Below, in pieces: positions 1 to 7,157 of a DNA stretch of 48,090 nt. The DNA is from CAZYSK01 sp964649415. GTDB taxonomy: Bacteria; Chloroflexota; Anaerolineae; B4-G1. The stretch lies in NCBI GenBank assembly GCA_964649415.1, contig CAZYSK010000042.1:1-48090 (forward strand), given 5' to 3'. The position numbers and the translations under genes were made by a program. The stretch's first letter is position 1. Each line of letters opens with the position of its first letter. The notes under the pieces are model-generated. The model had not been told where the DNA came from. It searched no databases and saw nothing but the letters and a program-made list of their open reading frames with translations.

Positions 1-169
1 TTCCCTAGCCATGCTCGCCATTTTACCACTGTATTAGCCGACTGAACAGAGTTTCTCTCCGACAAACTGCTAGAAGACACAAATCATCAAATGCCTGCAC
101 TTGACTGGCGAAAAGGGCGCAGTGGTGGTATGCTAGCTGGCGGATACACGACGTGGAGGGAGTACAGCG

Positions 170-1093
170 ATGAAAGAATACCGTTTCTTGCAGGTGGATG
201 TGTTCACTGATCGGGCCTTCGGCGGCAACCCGCTGGCGGTGTTTCCCGACGCCGAGGGCTTGAGCGCGGACGAGATGCAGGCCCTGGCGCGTGAGATGAA
301 CCTCTCGGAGGTGACTTTCGTGCTCCCGTCCCAGGAACCCACGGCGGACTTCCGGGTGCGCATTTTCACCCCGGCTGCGGAACTGCCCTTCGCCGGCCAT
401 CCAGTCGTGGGCACGCACTGGGCACTGGCACACCTGGGGCGCGTGGCGCTGCGCGAGCCGGTGACGCAGGTGCGCTTTGAGTTGGGGGTGGGGGTGTTGC
501 CGGCCGGTCTGCACGTCGCCGGCGGGCAGGTGACGCGGGTGGTGATGACCCAGGACCGTCCCGCCTTCCACGCCGTGCTGGAGGACGTGACGGCGTTGGC
601 GACGGGGCTGGGCCTGGATCCGAGGGCCATCGTCGAGACAGGCCTTCCGGTCCAGGTGGTCTCCACGGGCGTGCCGCAGATGATGGTGCCGGTCCGCTCG
701 TTGGCCGAGGTGCAGGCGCTGGACGCCGGGCGGCTCAACACGGCCGCTCTGAACCGGGTCTGTCGCGCTGCCGGCACCAGGTGCGTCATGGTTTTCACGT
801 TCGAGACAGAGCGGCCGGACGCGACGGTGCACGTGCGCATGTTTGCCCCGCTGTTGGGCGTGCCCGAGGATCCGGCCACGGGAAGCGCCAACGGCGCACT
901 GGGCGCGTACCTAGTCCACCACCGGGCCGTGGCGGTGAGCGAGCCGACGATCTACATCTTGAGCGAGCAGGGCGCGGAGATCAGCCGTCCCAGCACACTG
1001 TACGTCGAGGTGGACAGTACGGGTGACGAGATCACGGCCGTGCGGGTGGGAGGACAGGTCGTGCTCGTGGCTGAGGGCGTGGTGCGGTTCTAG
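170..1093 (+). CDS. PhzF-family isomerase/epimerase-like protein
   Basis: A 307-residue protein of the PhzF (phenazine biosynthesis-like, diaminopimelate-epimerase fold) family. The usual landmarks are visible: GGNPLAVF at residues 18-25, the NLSEVTF segment whose Glu47 corresponds to the family's catalytic acid, FAGHPVVGT near residue 75, and the C-terminal EDPATGSANGA glycine-rich binding loop. Length is normal for the family. The ATG is preceded by a strong ribosome binding site (GGAGGGAG, 155-162). Family members are cytoplasmic, cofactor-independent isomerases; most genomic copies have unknown substrates, and no phenazine genes are present here, so phenazine synthesis should not be assumed. 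The amino-acid exporter genes follow directly, and co-transcription with them is likely. Confidence 0.9.
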   Translation: MKEYRFLQVDVFTDRAFGGNPLAVFPDAEGLSADEMQALAREMNLSEVTFVLPSQEPTADFRVRIFTPAAELPFAGHPVVGTHWALAHLGRVALREPVTQVRFELGVGVLPAGLHVAGGQVTRVVMTQDRPAFHAVLEDVTALATGLGLDPRAIVETGLPVQVVSTGVPQMMVPVRSLAEVQALDAGRLNTAALNRVCRAAGTRCVMVFTFETERPDATVHVRMFAPLLGVPEDPATGSANGALGAYLVHHRAVAVSEPTIYILSEQGAEISRPSTLYVEVDSTGDEITAVRVGGQVVLVAEGVVRF

Positions 1094-1106
1094 AGGGCGG
1101 GAGCAG

Positions 1107-1805
1107 TTGAAGGGGTGGGGGAGGGACTTCTGGCGCGGATTTCTGGCGACGATGCCGCTGGGACCGGGCATTGTCGCTTTCGGCCTGTTGTACGGCGTGA
1201 TGGCGCGGCAGGTGGGTTTTCGTCCCTGGGAGGCGTGCGCGATGTCGCTGATCGTGCACGCCGGATCGGCCCAGTTCACGGCAGTCGGTATGTGGCAGGC
1301 GGCCAGTGCGCTGCCCATCATCCTGACGACGCTCGTGATCAACCTGCGCCATCTCCTATTGGGGGCGTCGATTGCGCCGCATTTGCGTGGCTTGTCTACG
1401 CCGTGGAAGGCTCTACTGGCCCTGTGGATGTCCGATGAATCCTACGCGCTGGCCATCGCCGAGTACGAGCGCGGCCGGGGCAGCCACCTGTATTTCCTGG
1501 GAGCCAACGTCGGCGTCTACCTGATCTGGCCAGTCAGCGGCCTGGCCGGCGCGCTTCTGGGCAGGGCCATCCCAGATCCTGCCCAGTACGGGCTCGACCT
1601 GGTCTTTCCATTGGCTTTCCTCGGCTTGCTCACGGCCTTCCTTGAGAATCGTATCGGCGTGGCCGTTGCGCTGGTGGCGGGGGGGCTGGCCCTGCTGGGT
1701 ATGTTCCTGCTCCCCGGCAAATGGGGCATTATCGTGGCGGGTTTGCTGGCCAGCGGGTTGGGTGTGCTCCTGGAGCAGGTGGAGGAAGCATGGAAAAGCT
1801 CCTGA
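1107..1805 (+). CDS. azlC: AzlC-family branched-chain amino acid exporter, large subunit
   Basis: A hydrophobic protein of about 232 residues with the AzlC signature regions: an N-terminal GFLATMPLGPGIVAFGLLYG helix, an IVHAGSAQFTAVG segment, NLRHLLLGAS, and a loop WMSDESYALA. AzlC proteins pair with the small AzlD protein to export branched-chain amino acids across the cytoplasmic membrane. I place the start at the TTG at 1107, which has GGGAG a few bases upstream and lies just after the PhzF stop. The in-frame ATG at 1023 would overlap the PhzF gene by 70 bases and add an unrelated Arg/Cys-rich leader. The 3' end overlaps azlD by 16 bases, so the two are probably translationally coupled. 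The substrate is inferred from the family. Confidence 0.88.
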   Translation: MKGWGRDFWRGFLATMPLGPGIVAFGLLYGVMARQVGFRPWEACAMSLIVHAGSAQFTAVGMWQAASALPIILTTLVINLRHLLLGASIAPHLRGLSTPWKALLALWMSDESYALAIAEYERGRGSHLYFLGANVGVYLIWPVSGLAGALLGRAIPDPAQYGLDLVFPLAFLGLLTAFLENRIGVAVALVAGGLALLGMFLLPGKWGIIVAGLLASGLGVLLEQVEEAWKSS

Positions 1806-2107
1806 TTTTCGCCGGCATGGCACTGGTGACATACTTCACCCGCTACACGATGATCGCCTTCCTGGGACGGGACGTGCCGGTGCTCGTGCGGCGCTGGCTG
1901 CGCTACGTGCCCGCTGCGGTGCTGGCGGCGCTCGTGGTGCCCGCTGCGCTAGCCCCCGACGGGCGATTGGCCCTCGGCGTGCGTGCCTGGGCGGTGCTGG
2001 CGGGGGTCGTAGTCGCGTGGCGCACGCGAAATGTCGTGTGGACGATCCTGGGCGGAATGGGGATGTTTTGGATCCTGCGCGCAGTTGAGGGGGCGCTTGG
2101 GGTGTGA
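1790..2107 (+). CDS. azlD: AzlD-family branched-chain amino acid exporter, small subunit
   Basis: A 105-residue membrane protein with the AzlD pattern: an N-terminal helix followed by TYFTRYTMIAFLGR and then YVPAAVLAALVVPA, about four membrane segments in all. It is the small partner of AzlC in branched-chain amino acid export. The ATG at 1790 is preceded by GGAGG (1781-1785) and lies within the last 16 bases of azlC, a typical coupled arrangement. An upstream in-frame start at 1721 would extend the protein inside azlC with no ribosome binding site and is not favoured. No terminator hairpin was seen after the gene; a tandem repeat array begins about 25 bases later. Confidence 0.88.
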   Translation: MEKLLIFAGMALVTYFTRYTMIAFLGRDVPVLVRRWLRYVPAAVLAALVVPAALAPDGRLALGVRAWAVLAGVVVAWRTRNVVWTILGGMGMFWILRAVEGALGV

Positions 2108-2134
2108 GCCCGGGGAGCGTCCGCGGACAGGAGG

Positions 2135-2280
2135 AGCGGGCAGGATCTCCGCGGTCCGATAGATCGTGCGTCGGCGGGCAGGATGCCGGCGGTCCGGTGG
2201 ATCGTGCGTCGGCGGGTGGGATGCCGGCGGTCCGGTGGATCGTACGTTGGCGGGCAGGATGCCCGCGGTCCGATAGTCCG
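2135..2280 (+). repeat. Four tandem 38-bp hairpin repeat units
   Basis: Four head-to-tail units of 38 bp (2135-2172, 2173-2210, 2211-2248, and a shorter last one 2249-2280). Each carries the core GCGGGC-AGGAT-GCCCGC or a close variant (6-bp stem, 5-base loop) followed by GGTCCGATAG or GGTCCGGTGG. Units differ by several substitutions, so the array is not freshly amplified. It fills most of the 314-base gap between azlD and the lipoprotein gene; the remainder holds the promoter-like region near 2307 and the lipoprotein ribosome binding site. Another copy lies just past that gene (3763-3800), and related elements occur at 23650 and 37632. Confidence 0.9.
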
Positions 2281-2306
2281 GCCTACCTGGATTGTCCCTG
2301 TTCGGG

Positions 2307-2312
2307 TATAAT
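2307..2312 (+). promoter_or_regulatory. Possible -10 element upstream of the lipoprotein gene
   Basis: A perfect TATAAT, about 110 bases before the lipoprotein start. No convincing -35 lies 16-18 bases upstream (TACCTG at the right distance), so this is a weak call. Confidence 0.35.
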
Positions 2313-2421
2313 GAGCCGCGTCAGTTTGTGGTAGGCGCGGATACCGGCCGCTGTGGTCGGTGACACCCGTCCGCGGGTTTGCCGGCGTGACGCGCGTGTC
2401 AGTTCCTGAGGAGGCTTGTTG

Positions 2422-3741
2422 ATGGGTGTGAAAGCAAACCAGCGTCCTGTGCGGCTTGCTGTGCTTGTGCTGATACTGGCTGGCCTGGCCTGCAATGCGC
2501 CGGGGCCGTCGTCGCCTACGGGGATGCCGTCTGTACCTGCTCCGACAGTGCCTCAGGCGGGGAAGGCCAGTCCGACCCCGATGCTGGCTGCCACGGACAC
2601 GCCTGTCCCTGACGTATCCGGGCCCGGTGGCTGTGTCTTGAACGCGGCCTTCGCCGCCGACGTCACCGTTCCAGACGGTAGCCAGTTCGCCCCGGGCGCG
2701 GCCTACACGAAGGTTTGGCGCGTGCGGAACTCGGGCACCTGTGTCTGGGAGGCGGGCACTCAACTGGTATTTGCCTCCGGTGAGTCGATGCACGGACCGG
2801 CGGCGGTGGACGTACCGCCGGTGGCACCGGGTTCGAGCACGGACGTGAGCGTCAACCTGGTAGCGCCGGATGAACCGGGTACCTATCGCTCGGTCTGGCA
2901 GATGCGGAGCCCGGAGGGTGTGCGCTTCGGCAGCCAGGTCTACGTCCAGATCGTCGTGCTGGGTGCGGCGACCGAGGAACCACCCGCTGAGTCGACCGCA
3001 GAAGCGACGGGCGAGGCGACGGATGAGCCCACGGGAGAGCCGACAGAGGAGAGCGCCTTGCCGGATCTCGTCATCACCGGCCTCGAGGTGGACGCTGACG
3101 ATCCGCATCAAGGTATGCCCCTACACATCGTCGCCACGCTCTACAATCAAGGGGATGCCCTCGCTCAGGACGTCCACTGGGCCTGGCGTGTCTGTGTCGA
3201 CGTTGGCTGCGACTACGTCGAAGCGCCAGGCACGTTTACGATGTGGCCGGACGAGGAGATCATCGCCCGGATGGAATACCGGTTCGACGGATGGGCCGAC
3301 TACACCACCGAGGCGTGGGTGGACTCCCGGGAGACGGTTGAGGAGAGCGACGAAGACAACAATACCTATCAGCTAGTCGTCCCGGTCAAGCCGGGCCTGC
3401 CGGATTTGACCATCTCGGGTGTCACCTTCGATCCTGATCCTCCCATCCAGGGGCAGGACACGGTCGTGCGGGTGGGCGTCCGGAATGAGGGGGTCAAGCC
3501 CAGCGCCACTTTCGCAGTCGAGTGGTGGAGCAGTGTCAGCGCACCGTCGCCAGCTTGCGAGTGGACGGTGGCCGGCGGGCTCGGGGCCGGCGAGACAGCG
3601 GCGGTGGAATGCACGTATGCCTACCCGAGTTGGTATGGCAGCGTCACGACTCGTGCCGTCGCTGACGTGGGCGACGAGGTTACCGAGTGGGACGAGAACA
3701 ACAACGTGCTGGACAAGAGCACGCCGGTGCGCGAGCCGTAG
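2422..3741 (+). CDS. Surface lipoprotein with NBR1-type Ig-like and two CARDB domains
   Basis: A predicted 439-residue exported lipoprotein. The N-terminus has a basic stretch, a hydrophobic run and a lipobox-like LAGLAC with Cys24, though the -3 position is Gly rather than Leu. A Pro/Thr-rich spacer leads to an NBR1 Ig-like domain at about 75-180 (VTVPDGSQFAPGAAYTKVWRV, then NSGTCVW, PGTYRSVWQM). A Glu/Thr-rich linker follows, then two CARDB-type adhesive beta-sandwich repeats at about 215-320 and 325-437, each opening with LPDL and closing with an ESDEDNN or EWDENNN motif. The ATG at 2422 has GAGGAGG at 2408-2414; a TTG six bases earlier is less well spaced. The role is probably cell-surface binding or structure. 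No enzymatic domain is seen, and the ligand is unknown. Confidence 0.85.
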   Translation: MGVKANQRPVRLAVLVLILAGLACNAPGPSSPTGMPSVPAPTVPQAGKASPTPMLAATDTPVPDVSGPGGCVLNAAFAADVTVPDGSQFAPGAAYTKVWRVRNSGTCVWEAGTQLVFASGESMHGPAAVDVPPVAPGSSTDVSVNLVAPDEPGTYRSVWQMRSPEGVRFGSQVYVQIVVLGAATEEPPAESTAEATGEATDEPTGEPTEESALPDLVITGLEVDADDPHQGMPLHIVATLYNQGDALAQDVHWAWRVCVDVGCDYVEAPGTFTMWPDEEIIARMEYRFDGWADYTTEAWVDSRETVEESDEDNNTYQLVVPVKPGLPDLTISGVTFDPDPPIQGQDTVVRVGVRNEGVKPSATFAVEWWSSVSAPSPACEWTVAGGLGAGETAAVECTYAYPSWYGSVTTRAVADVGDEVTEWDENNNVLDKSTPVREP

Positions 3742-3762
3742 TGGCAGGCCGCTTGCCCGAGG

Positions 3763-3800
3763 AGCGGGCAGGATGCCCGCGGTCCGATAGACCGTGCGCC
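3763..3800 (+). repeat. Single copy of the AGGAT-loop hairpin repeat
   Basis: One isolated 38-bp unit matching the array at 2135-2280, with stem GCGGGC/GCCCGC, loop AGGAT and trailer GGTCCGATAGACCGTGCG. It lies between the convergent ends of the lipoprotein and protease genes, where it could act as a weak bidirectional transcript-end structure. Confidence 0.88.
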
Positions 3801-3843
3801 GTTTGACCGCGGCTGCCGTGGTGACTCGCGGCCGGCCTGCTTG

Positions 3844-4851
3844 CTAGACCGCCAGTTCTACGTCCAGTGCCGAGAGCACCTCGTCTATCGGGTTGATGAT
3901 CGTGACCAGGTTGGAGCCGGCAAAGAGGAGCCCCACGACGCGGCGGTCCATATCCAACACTGCCGAGCCGGAGTCGCCGGGTTGGCTCATCGGTCCGGCA
4001 ACCAGTTGGCCGGTGAAGAGCGCGGATGGGCCGTTGTAGTCGATGGTCACCGTGGCATCAATCTGGGTGATGGCGTCCTGGGTGTGGCCACTGGTGCGCC
4101 CCGATTTCTGTACCTGCGTGCCCAGCATAGCCGTACCGACGCCAACCGGCGCGCCGATGTAGAGGATCTCGTTCTTCACCAGGTCCGGCGAGAGCGGGCG
4201 GCCCAGCGCTGCATCCACTCGATTCACTCCCTCGGTCTGCTTCACTGCCTGAAGTTGATGGCTTGAGCCGAATGCCCCGGCGACGAAGTTCAGCGCCTTG
4301 GCAGACCATTCGGCGATGGAGCATTCCGACGGGGATGAGCCGAAGTCCAAGGGTACGAAGTCCGCCAGCGTGGCGATCTGATCGTCCATCGTGCCTCCGT
4401 CGGCGGTTCCTGGCTGGAGGATGGCATCGCCGGTCTGGCAGTTGTTGGAGTTAGCCAGCACGTGGTTGTTGGACAGGATGAAGACCTCCTCACCCCGGCG
4501 CACCAGGCAGCCAAAGGTGCCCGCCGTGACGCGGTAGTGACCAACGGTGACGCCGGGCGGGACGACGGGACGCCAGCGGTCGCGTGGCCCCGGCTGGAAA
4601 GCGCGCAGTAAGCCGGTCTCCACAACGTCTGTCTTCACACCGGCCAGTATCTTGGGTATGAGATCTGCCGCGGTCAAGGCGATGGGGTCCTCCTTGTGCG
4701 TGACCGACACAATGAGGCTGAGTTCACCCGTGTTGACCCCCTCGGTGATCTTGTAGCCGAGGCCGACGCCCATGACGTTGCGCTTGCTCAGTAGTTCGTA
4801 GACGTAGGTATGCTTGACCTCTCGGAGACGATTCAGCATTTCCGTGACCAT
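3844..4851 (-). CDS. Trypsin-fold serine protease with N-terminal conserved domain
   Basis: A 335-residue protein of the chymotrypsin-like (S1-type) superfamily. Residues 25-86 form a conserved N-terminal domain (NVMGVGLGYK, then SLIVSVTHKEDP, then DLIPKI and TDVVETG). The protease domain starts near 105. His130 lies in ILSNNHVLAN, Ser294 in QPGDSGSAVLD, and Asp213 in RVDAALG is the likeliest acid of the triad. There is no signal peptide or membrane segment, so the enzyme is predicted to act in the cytoplasm unless exported by another route. The start ATG has GGGAGGT upstream. The preceding gene (4867-5127) encodes a standalone homologue of this N-terminal domain, 15 bases away, so the two are probably co-expressed. 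The substrate is unknown. Confidence 0.82.
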   Translation of the reverse strand: MVTEMLNRLREVKHTYVYELLSKRNVMGVGLGYKITEGVNTGELSLIVSVTHKEDPIALTAADLIPKILAGVKTDVVETGLLRAFQPGPRDRWRPVVPPGVTVGHYRVTAGTFGCLVRRGEEVFILSNNHVLANSNNCQTGDAILQPGTADGGTMDDQIATLADFVPLDFGSSPSECSIAEWSAKALNFVAGAFGSSHQLQAVKQTEGVNRVDAALGRPLSPDLVKNEILYIGAPVGVGTAMLGTQVQKSGRTSGHTQDAITQIDATVTIDYNGPSALFTGQLVAGPMSQPGDSGSAVLDMDRRVVGLLFAGSNLVTIINPIDEVLSALDVELAV

Positions 4852-4866
4852 CTGACCTACCTCCCT

Positions 4867-5127
4867 TCATAGTGCCCGAAGCTCACCGACGGCCTGGACG
4901 TCCACAGGCAGCCCCTCCAGTTCACGAGGTATTACGTCGCCGGGGGCGAGTTGCGAGAGGGGTACCTTGTGGGTTACCGAGACGATGATGGCCGGTTCAC
5001 CGGTCGCTTCCCCGCCACGCTGCCGAAGGCCGATCCCTACCCCGACGACGTTGGCTTTGCGCATAAGATCGGCCTCGTGCGCGGCTCTGACTGTCCGCAT
5101 ACGTTCCAGTTCTTCACTCAGCATCAT
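4867..5127 (-). CDS. Standalone homologue of the protease N-terminal domain
   Basis: An 86-residue protein aligning over most of its length with residues 10-85 of the protease encoded next (335 residues, 3844-4851). Shared blocks are NVVGVGIG versus NVMGVGLG, IIVSVTHK versus LIVSVTHK, DVIPREL versus DLIPKIL, and the terminal VGELRAL versus TGLLRAF. It stops where the protease domain would begin and has no catalytic residues. Two adjacent ATGs (5127 and 5124) can serve as start, with GAGG upstream. It may be a remnant of a duplicated protease, or a working subunit that binds, inhibits or chaperones its neighbour; the sequence alone does not separate these. The frame is intact and the spacing operon-like, which favours a functional protein. 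Confidence 0.75.
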   Translation of the reverse strand: MMLSEELERMRTVRAAHEADLMRKANVVGVGIGLRQRGGEATGEPAIIVSVTHKVPLSQLAPGDVIPRELEGLPVDVQAVGELRAL

Positions 5128-5166
5128 CCGGTTGCCTCGTTGCCGAGTCTATGGCGGCGAACTGTT

Positions 5167-6198
5167 TCATTCCGTAGGTGTCGCTTGCTGAGAGATCAGC
5201 AACTGCAGCATCATCGCCAGTTGCGTACGAGCGGTTGCCTCTAGCTGTGTATTTCCGGCTGCATTGGCCAGCTCGGCTGCTTTCTCCAGGTCCTCGGCGG
5301 CAGTGGAATAGTCTCCCTGCCCGGCGGCGACGCTGGCCCGCATGTAGTAGCCGCGTCCCTCTTCGGGATTCTGCGCAATTGCCTGCTCGACGTCGGCGCT
5401 GGCTGCGGCGACGTCCCCGGCGCGTAGATAGGCCATGGCGCGCTCCAGCAGGAAGCCATACTCCGTGTCGTACAGCGCAAAGGCCGCGTCGAACGCGATC
5501 TCTGCCTGATCCGGTGCGTTCAACTCAGCGTGAATCACGCCCTGCCAGAGCAGGGACTCGGGATCATCAGGGGTGAACGCTGTGGCCGACTCAAACTCAA
5601 CCAACGCCGCCTGCAGATCCCCTGCCTCGACGAGGGATTCCCCCCTGGCCTTGTGTTGGAACGCCTCCCGCACCTCGGGGGGAGGCGCGATGAATCGATC
5701 GTAGAGCAGGCCCGCAACGACGAGCACGACTGCCGCCACCGTGCCCCAGGTGAGTGCTCGGCGTACCCGCAGCTTGCGTTGTTCGGCGGCCCGCTCGTCC
5801 AGGTACCACCACCAGCGCGCGCGGTCGGGCTTCAGGGCCGCCCGCTCTTCCCGGAGTGCGGCGCCGGTCTGTCTCAGGAAGGACTTCTGCTGTCGCTGGA
5901 GCTGCCGCTGGAGCGTCTCGAAACGGGCGTGCTCGGCGCGCACATCTGCGCTAGAGGTTGGAGGTTGGAGGTTGGAGGTTGGAGGAGTCTCGAACCGAGC
6001 ATGTTCGGCGTGTACATCCAGGCCGGTGGTCTCCAACTCGTGCAGCCCTTGGGCGATCTGATCCATCAGGTCCAAGATCTCCAATGCCTGGGGACCGGCC
6101 CGGCGTAGGTTCCCCATGCGCATCTCCGCCTGATCCAATGCCTTCCGAAGGCGATCGGCTGGCGTATGTGCGGTGGACGGCACGAAGTGTTTACTCAT
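5167..6198 (-). CDS. TPR-repeat membrane protein with N-terminal coiled coil
   Basis: A 343-residue protein with one transmembrane helix at about 149-167. The N-terminal half is charged and probably coiled coil (Gln/Arg/Leu-rich around 95-145). The C-terminal part, after an APPPEVREAF linker, carries about four tetratricopeptide repeats (178-211, 213-245, 248-281, 283-314) with the usual Ala/Gly/Tyr pattern. It is likely a membrane-anchored scaffold. Within the N-terminal half, the motif AEHARFET occurs twice (64-71 and 88-95), separated by a PPTSNLQ repeat encoded by tandem heptanucleotides. The ATG at 6198 follows the MBL-fold gene by 9 bases but has no clear ribosome binding site, so coupling to the upstream gene is likely. 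Its partners are unknown. Confidence 0.8.
   Translation of the reverse strand: MSKHFVPSTAHTPADRLRKALDQAEMRMGNLRRAGPQALEILDLMDQIAQGLHELETTGLDVHAEHARFETPPTSNLQPPTSSADVRAEHARFETLQRQLQRQQKSFLRQTGAALREERAALKPDRARWWWYLDERAAEQRKLRVRRALTWGTVAAVVLVVAGLLYDRFIAPPPEVREAFQHKARGESLVEAGDLQAALVEFESATAFTPDDPESLLWQGVIHAELNAPDQAEIAFDAAFALYDTEYGFLLERAMAYLRAGDVAAASADVEQAIAQNPEEGRGYYMRASVAAGQGDYSTAAEDLEKAAELANAAGNTQLEATARTQLAMMLQLLISQQATPTE
5954..5981. repeat. Four tandem copies of heptanucleotide GAGGTTG inside the TPR gene
   Basis: Four perfect copies of GAGGTTG, followed by a partial GAGGAG. On the coding strand they yield a Pro-Pro-Thr-Ser-Asn-Leu-Gln period. Because 7 is not a multiple of 3, gain or loss of one copy would shift the reading frame of the TPR membrane protein. 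Confidence 0.9.
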
Positions 6199-6207
6199 AG
6201 GTGGTCA

Positions 6208-7053
6208 TCATTCCTCGTGAAGCTCTTCGTATAGTCGTTCCATCCCGGCTTTGATCCGTCGCTGGACCAGATCGCGCTCTCGCTCGGTGACGGAGAAGGC
6301 AGGCAGCAGCTCGGATACCAGGGCGGAGGTGTCTACGCGAGGCTGTCCGCTTGTGGATAGGGAGCGGATTCGCCGGCGCGCCAATGCGATGTAGTCGCTG
6401 AGGGGCCGTGTAGCGGACTGATCACATACCGGCCCACGGCCGGGCACAATCGTGGTGTTGGAGAAGCGCGACCGCCGAAGCATCGTCAGTGTATCCAGCC
6501 AGGCTTTCGTGTCCGGTGTGGCTGCCATGAATGGGTGCACATCCACAAGCAGCGTGTCGCCCGCGAACAGCACGTCCTGATCCTGGAGATGGATCCAGGC
6601 GCTGCCAGGCGCGCCGCCGGGTATGGATTGGATGGTCAGGTCGTTTCCGCCCTTATGCAGCGTGAGGCTGGTGGAGAACATGATCTCCGGCAGTGTGGAC
6701 TTGGCTCCTGCCAGTTCGTCGGCGGCCTCTGGATAGCGGCGTGTCCAGCCGTCGACGATGCCGCGCCAGAACCCGTCGGTGTAGGCGGAGGCGTGCTCGT
6801 AGACCTGGCGGGCGGCGACGATAGGGGCCTCCAGCAGCCCAGCGCTCAGCAGCCGGTCGGGGTGACCATCCGTGAGCACCAGGTACAGGATGGGCCCCCC
6901 AGTGGTCTCCAGTATCTGCTGTCGCCACGCACGGGCATCGCCGGGCAAGGTCGGAGCGTCGATAGCGATAGCGCCGTGGGGCAGGCGTACGAAGCCCACG
7001 TTGACGCCATGGTACTTGGTTGAAACGTAGATGTCGGACGCGATCTTTTTCAT
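6208..7053 (-). CDS. Metallo-beta-lactamase-fold protein with degenerate zinc site
   Basis: A 281-residue protein with the overall MBL layout: an N-terminal strand-rich region, the motif-2 position, FAGDTL at 163-168 and a C-terminal helical tail. The zinc ligands are largely replaced. The THxHxDH motif reads TDGHPDR (61-67), keeping one His and the Asp. The GHTPGS position reads GGAPGS (146-151). The late PGHGP position reads PGRGP (204-208). Two of the motif-2 ligands and both downstream His are therefore absent, although the GDT segment and the fold-defining glycines remain. It is either a non-catalytic binding protein, an enzyme with altered metal use, or a relic with an intact frame. The start has AAAGAG upstream. 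It follows the AlaX-type gene and precedes the TPR membrane protein by 9 bases. Confidence 0.8.
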   Translation of the reverse strand: MKKIASDIYVSTKYHGVNVGFVRLPHGAIAIDAPTLPGDARAWRQQILETTGGPILYLVLTDGHPDRLLSAGLLEAPIVAARQVYEHASAYTDGFWRGIVDGWTRRYPEAADELAGAKSTLPEIMFSTSLTLHKGGNDLTIQSIPGGAPGSAWIHLQDQDVLFAGDTLLVDVHPFMAATPDTKAWLDTLTMLRRSRFSNTTIVPGRGPVCDQSATRPLSDYIALARRRIRSLSTSGQPRVDTSALVSELLPAFSVTERERDLVQRRIKAGMERLYEELHEE

Positions 7054-7139
7054 AGGACTCTTTCAAGAAACTGTATTCTTCGCTCTCGAATCGTTGATTC
7101 CGGCATGTCCTGCAAGGCGTACGGGGGTCTTCCTGGAAA

Positions 7140-7157
7140 CCAGGCTAGAGAGCCTGG
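7140..7157. terminator. Hairpin overlapping the AlaX gene stop codon
   Basis: A perfect 7-bp stem CCAGGCT/AGCCTGG with loop AGAG. On the minus strand it spans the stop of the alanyl-tRNA editing gene. No T-run follows, so it is at most a weak or partial terminator before the MBL-fold gene. Confidence 0.4.

Noticed and set aside
101..134. TTGACT with TGGTATGCT as a promoter for the PhzF-like gene
   Set aside because: The spacing is 22 bases, too long for sigma70. An extended -10 alone is possible but not convincing.
2135..2280. Short regularly spaced repeats that might be a CRISPR array
   Set aside because: Units abut head to tail with no unique spacers, contain mismatches, and no cas gene is in the window. 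The same holds for 23650-23811.
2104..2334. A short plus-strand open frame reading through the 38-bp repeats
   Set aside because: The product is only the translated repeat (RAG-, SDR- and PAVRW-type strings), with no ribosome binding site.
1903..3111. A 402-codon minus-strand open frame across the repeat array
   Set aside because: It is Arg/His-rich, crosses the tandem repeats and is antisense to azlD and the lipoprotein gene.
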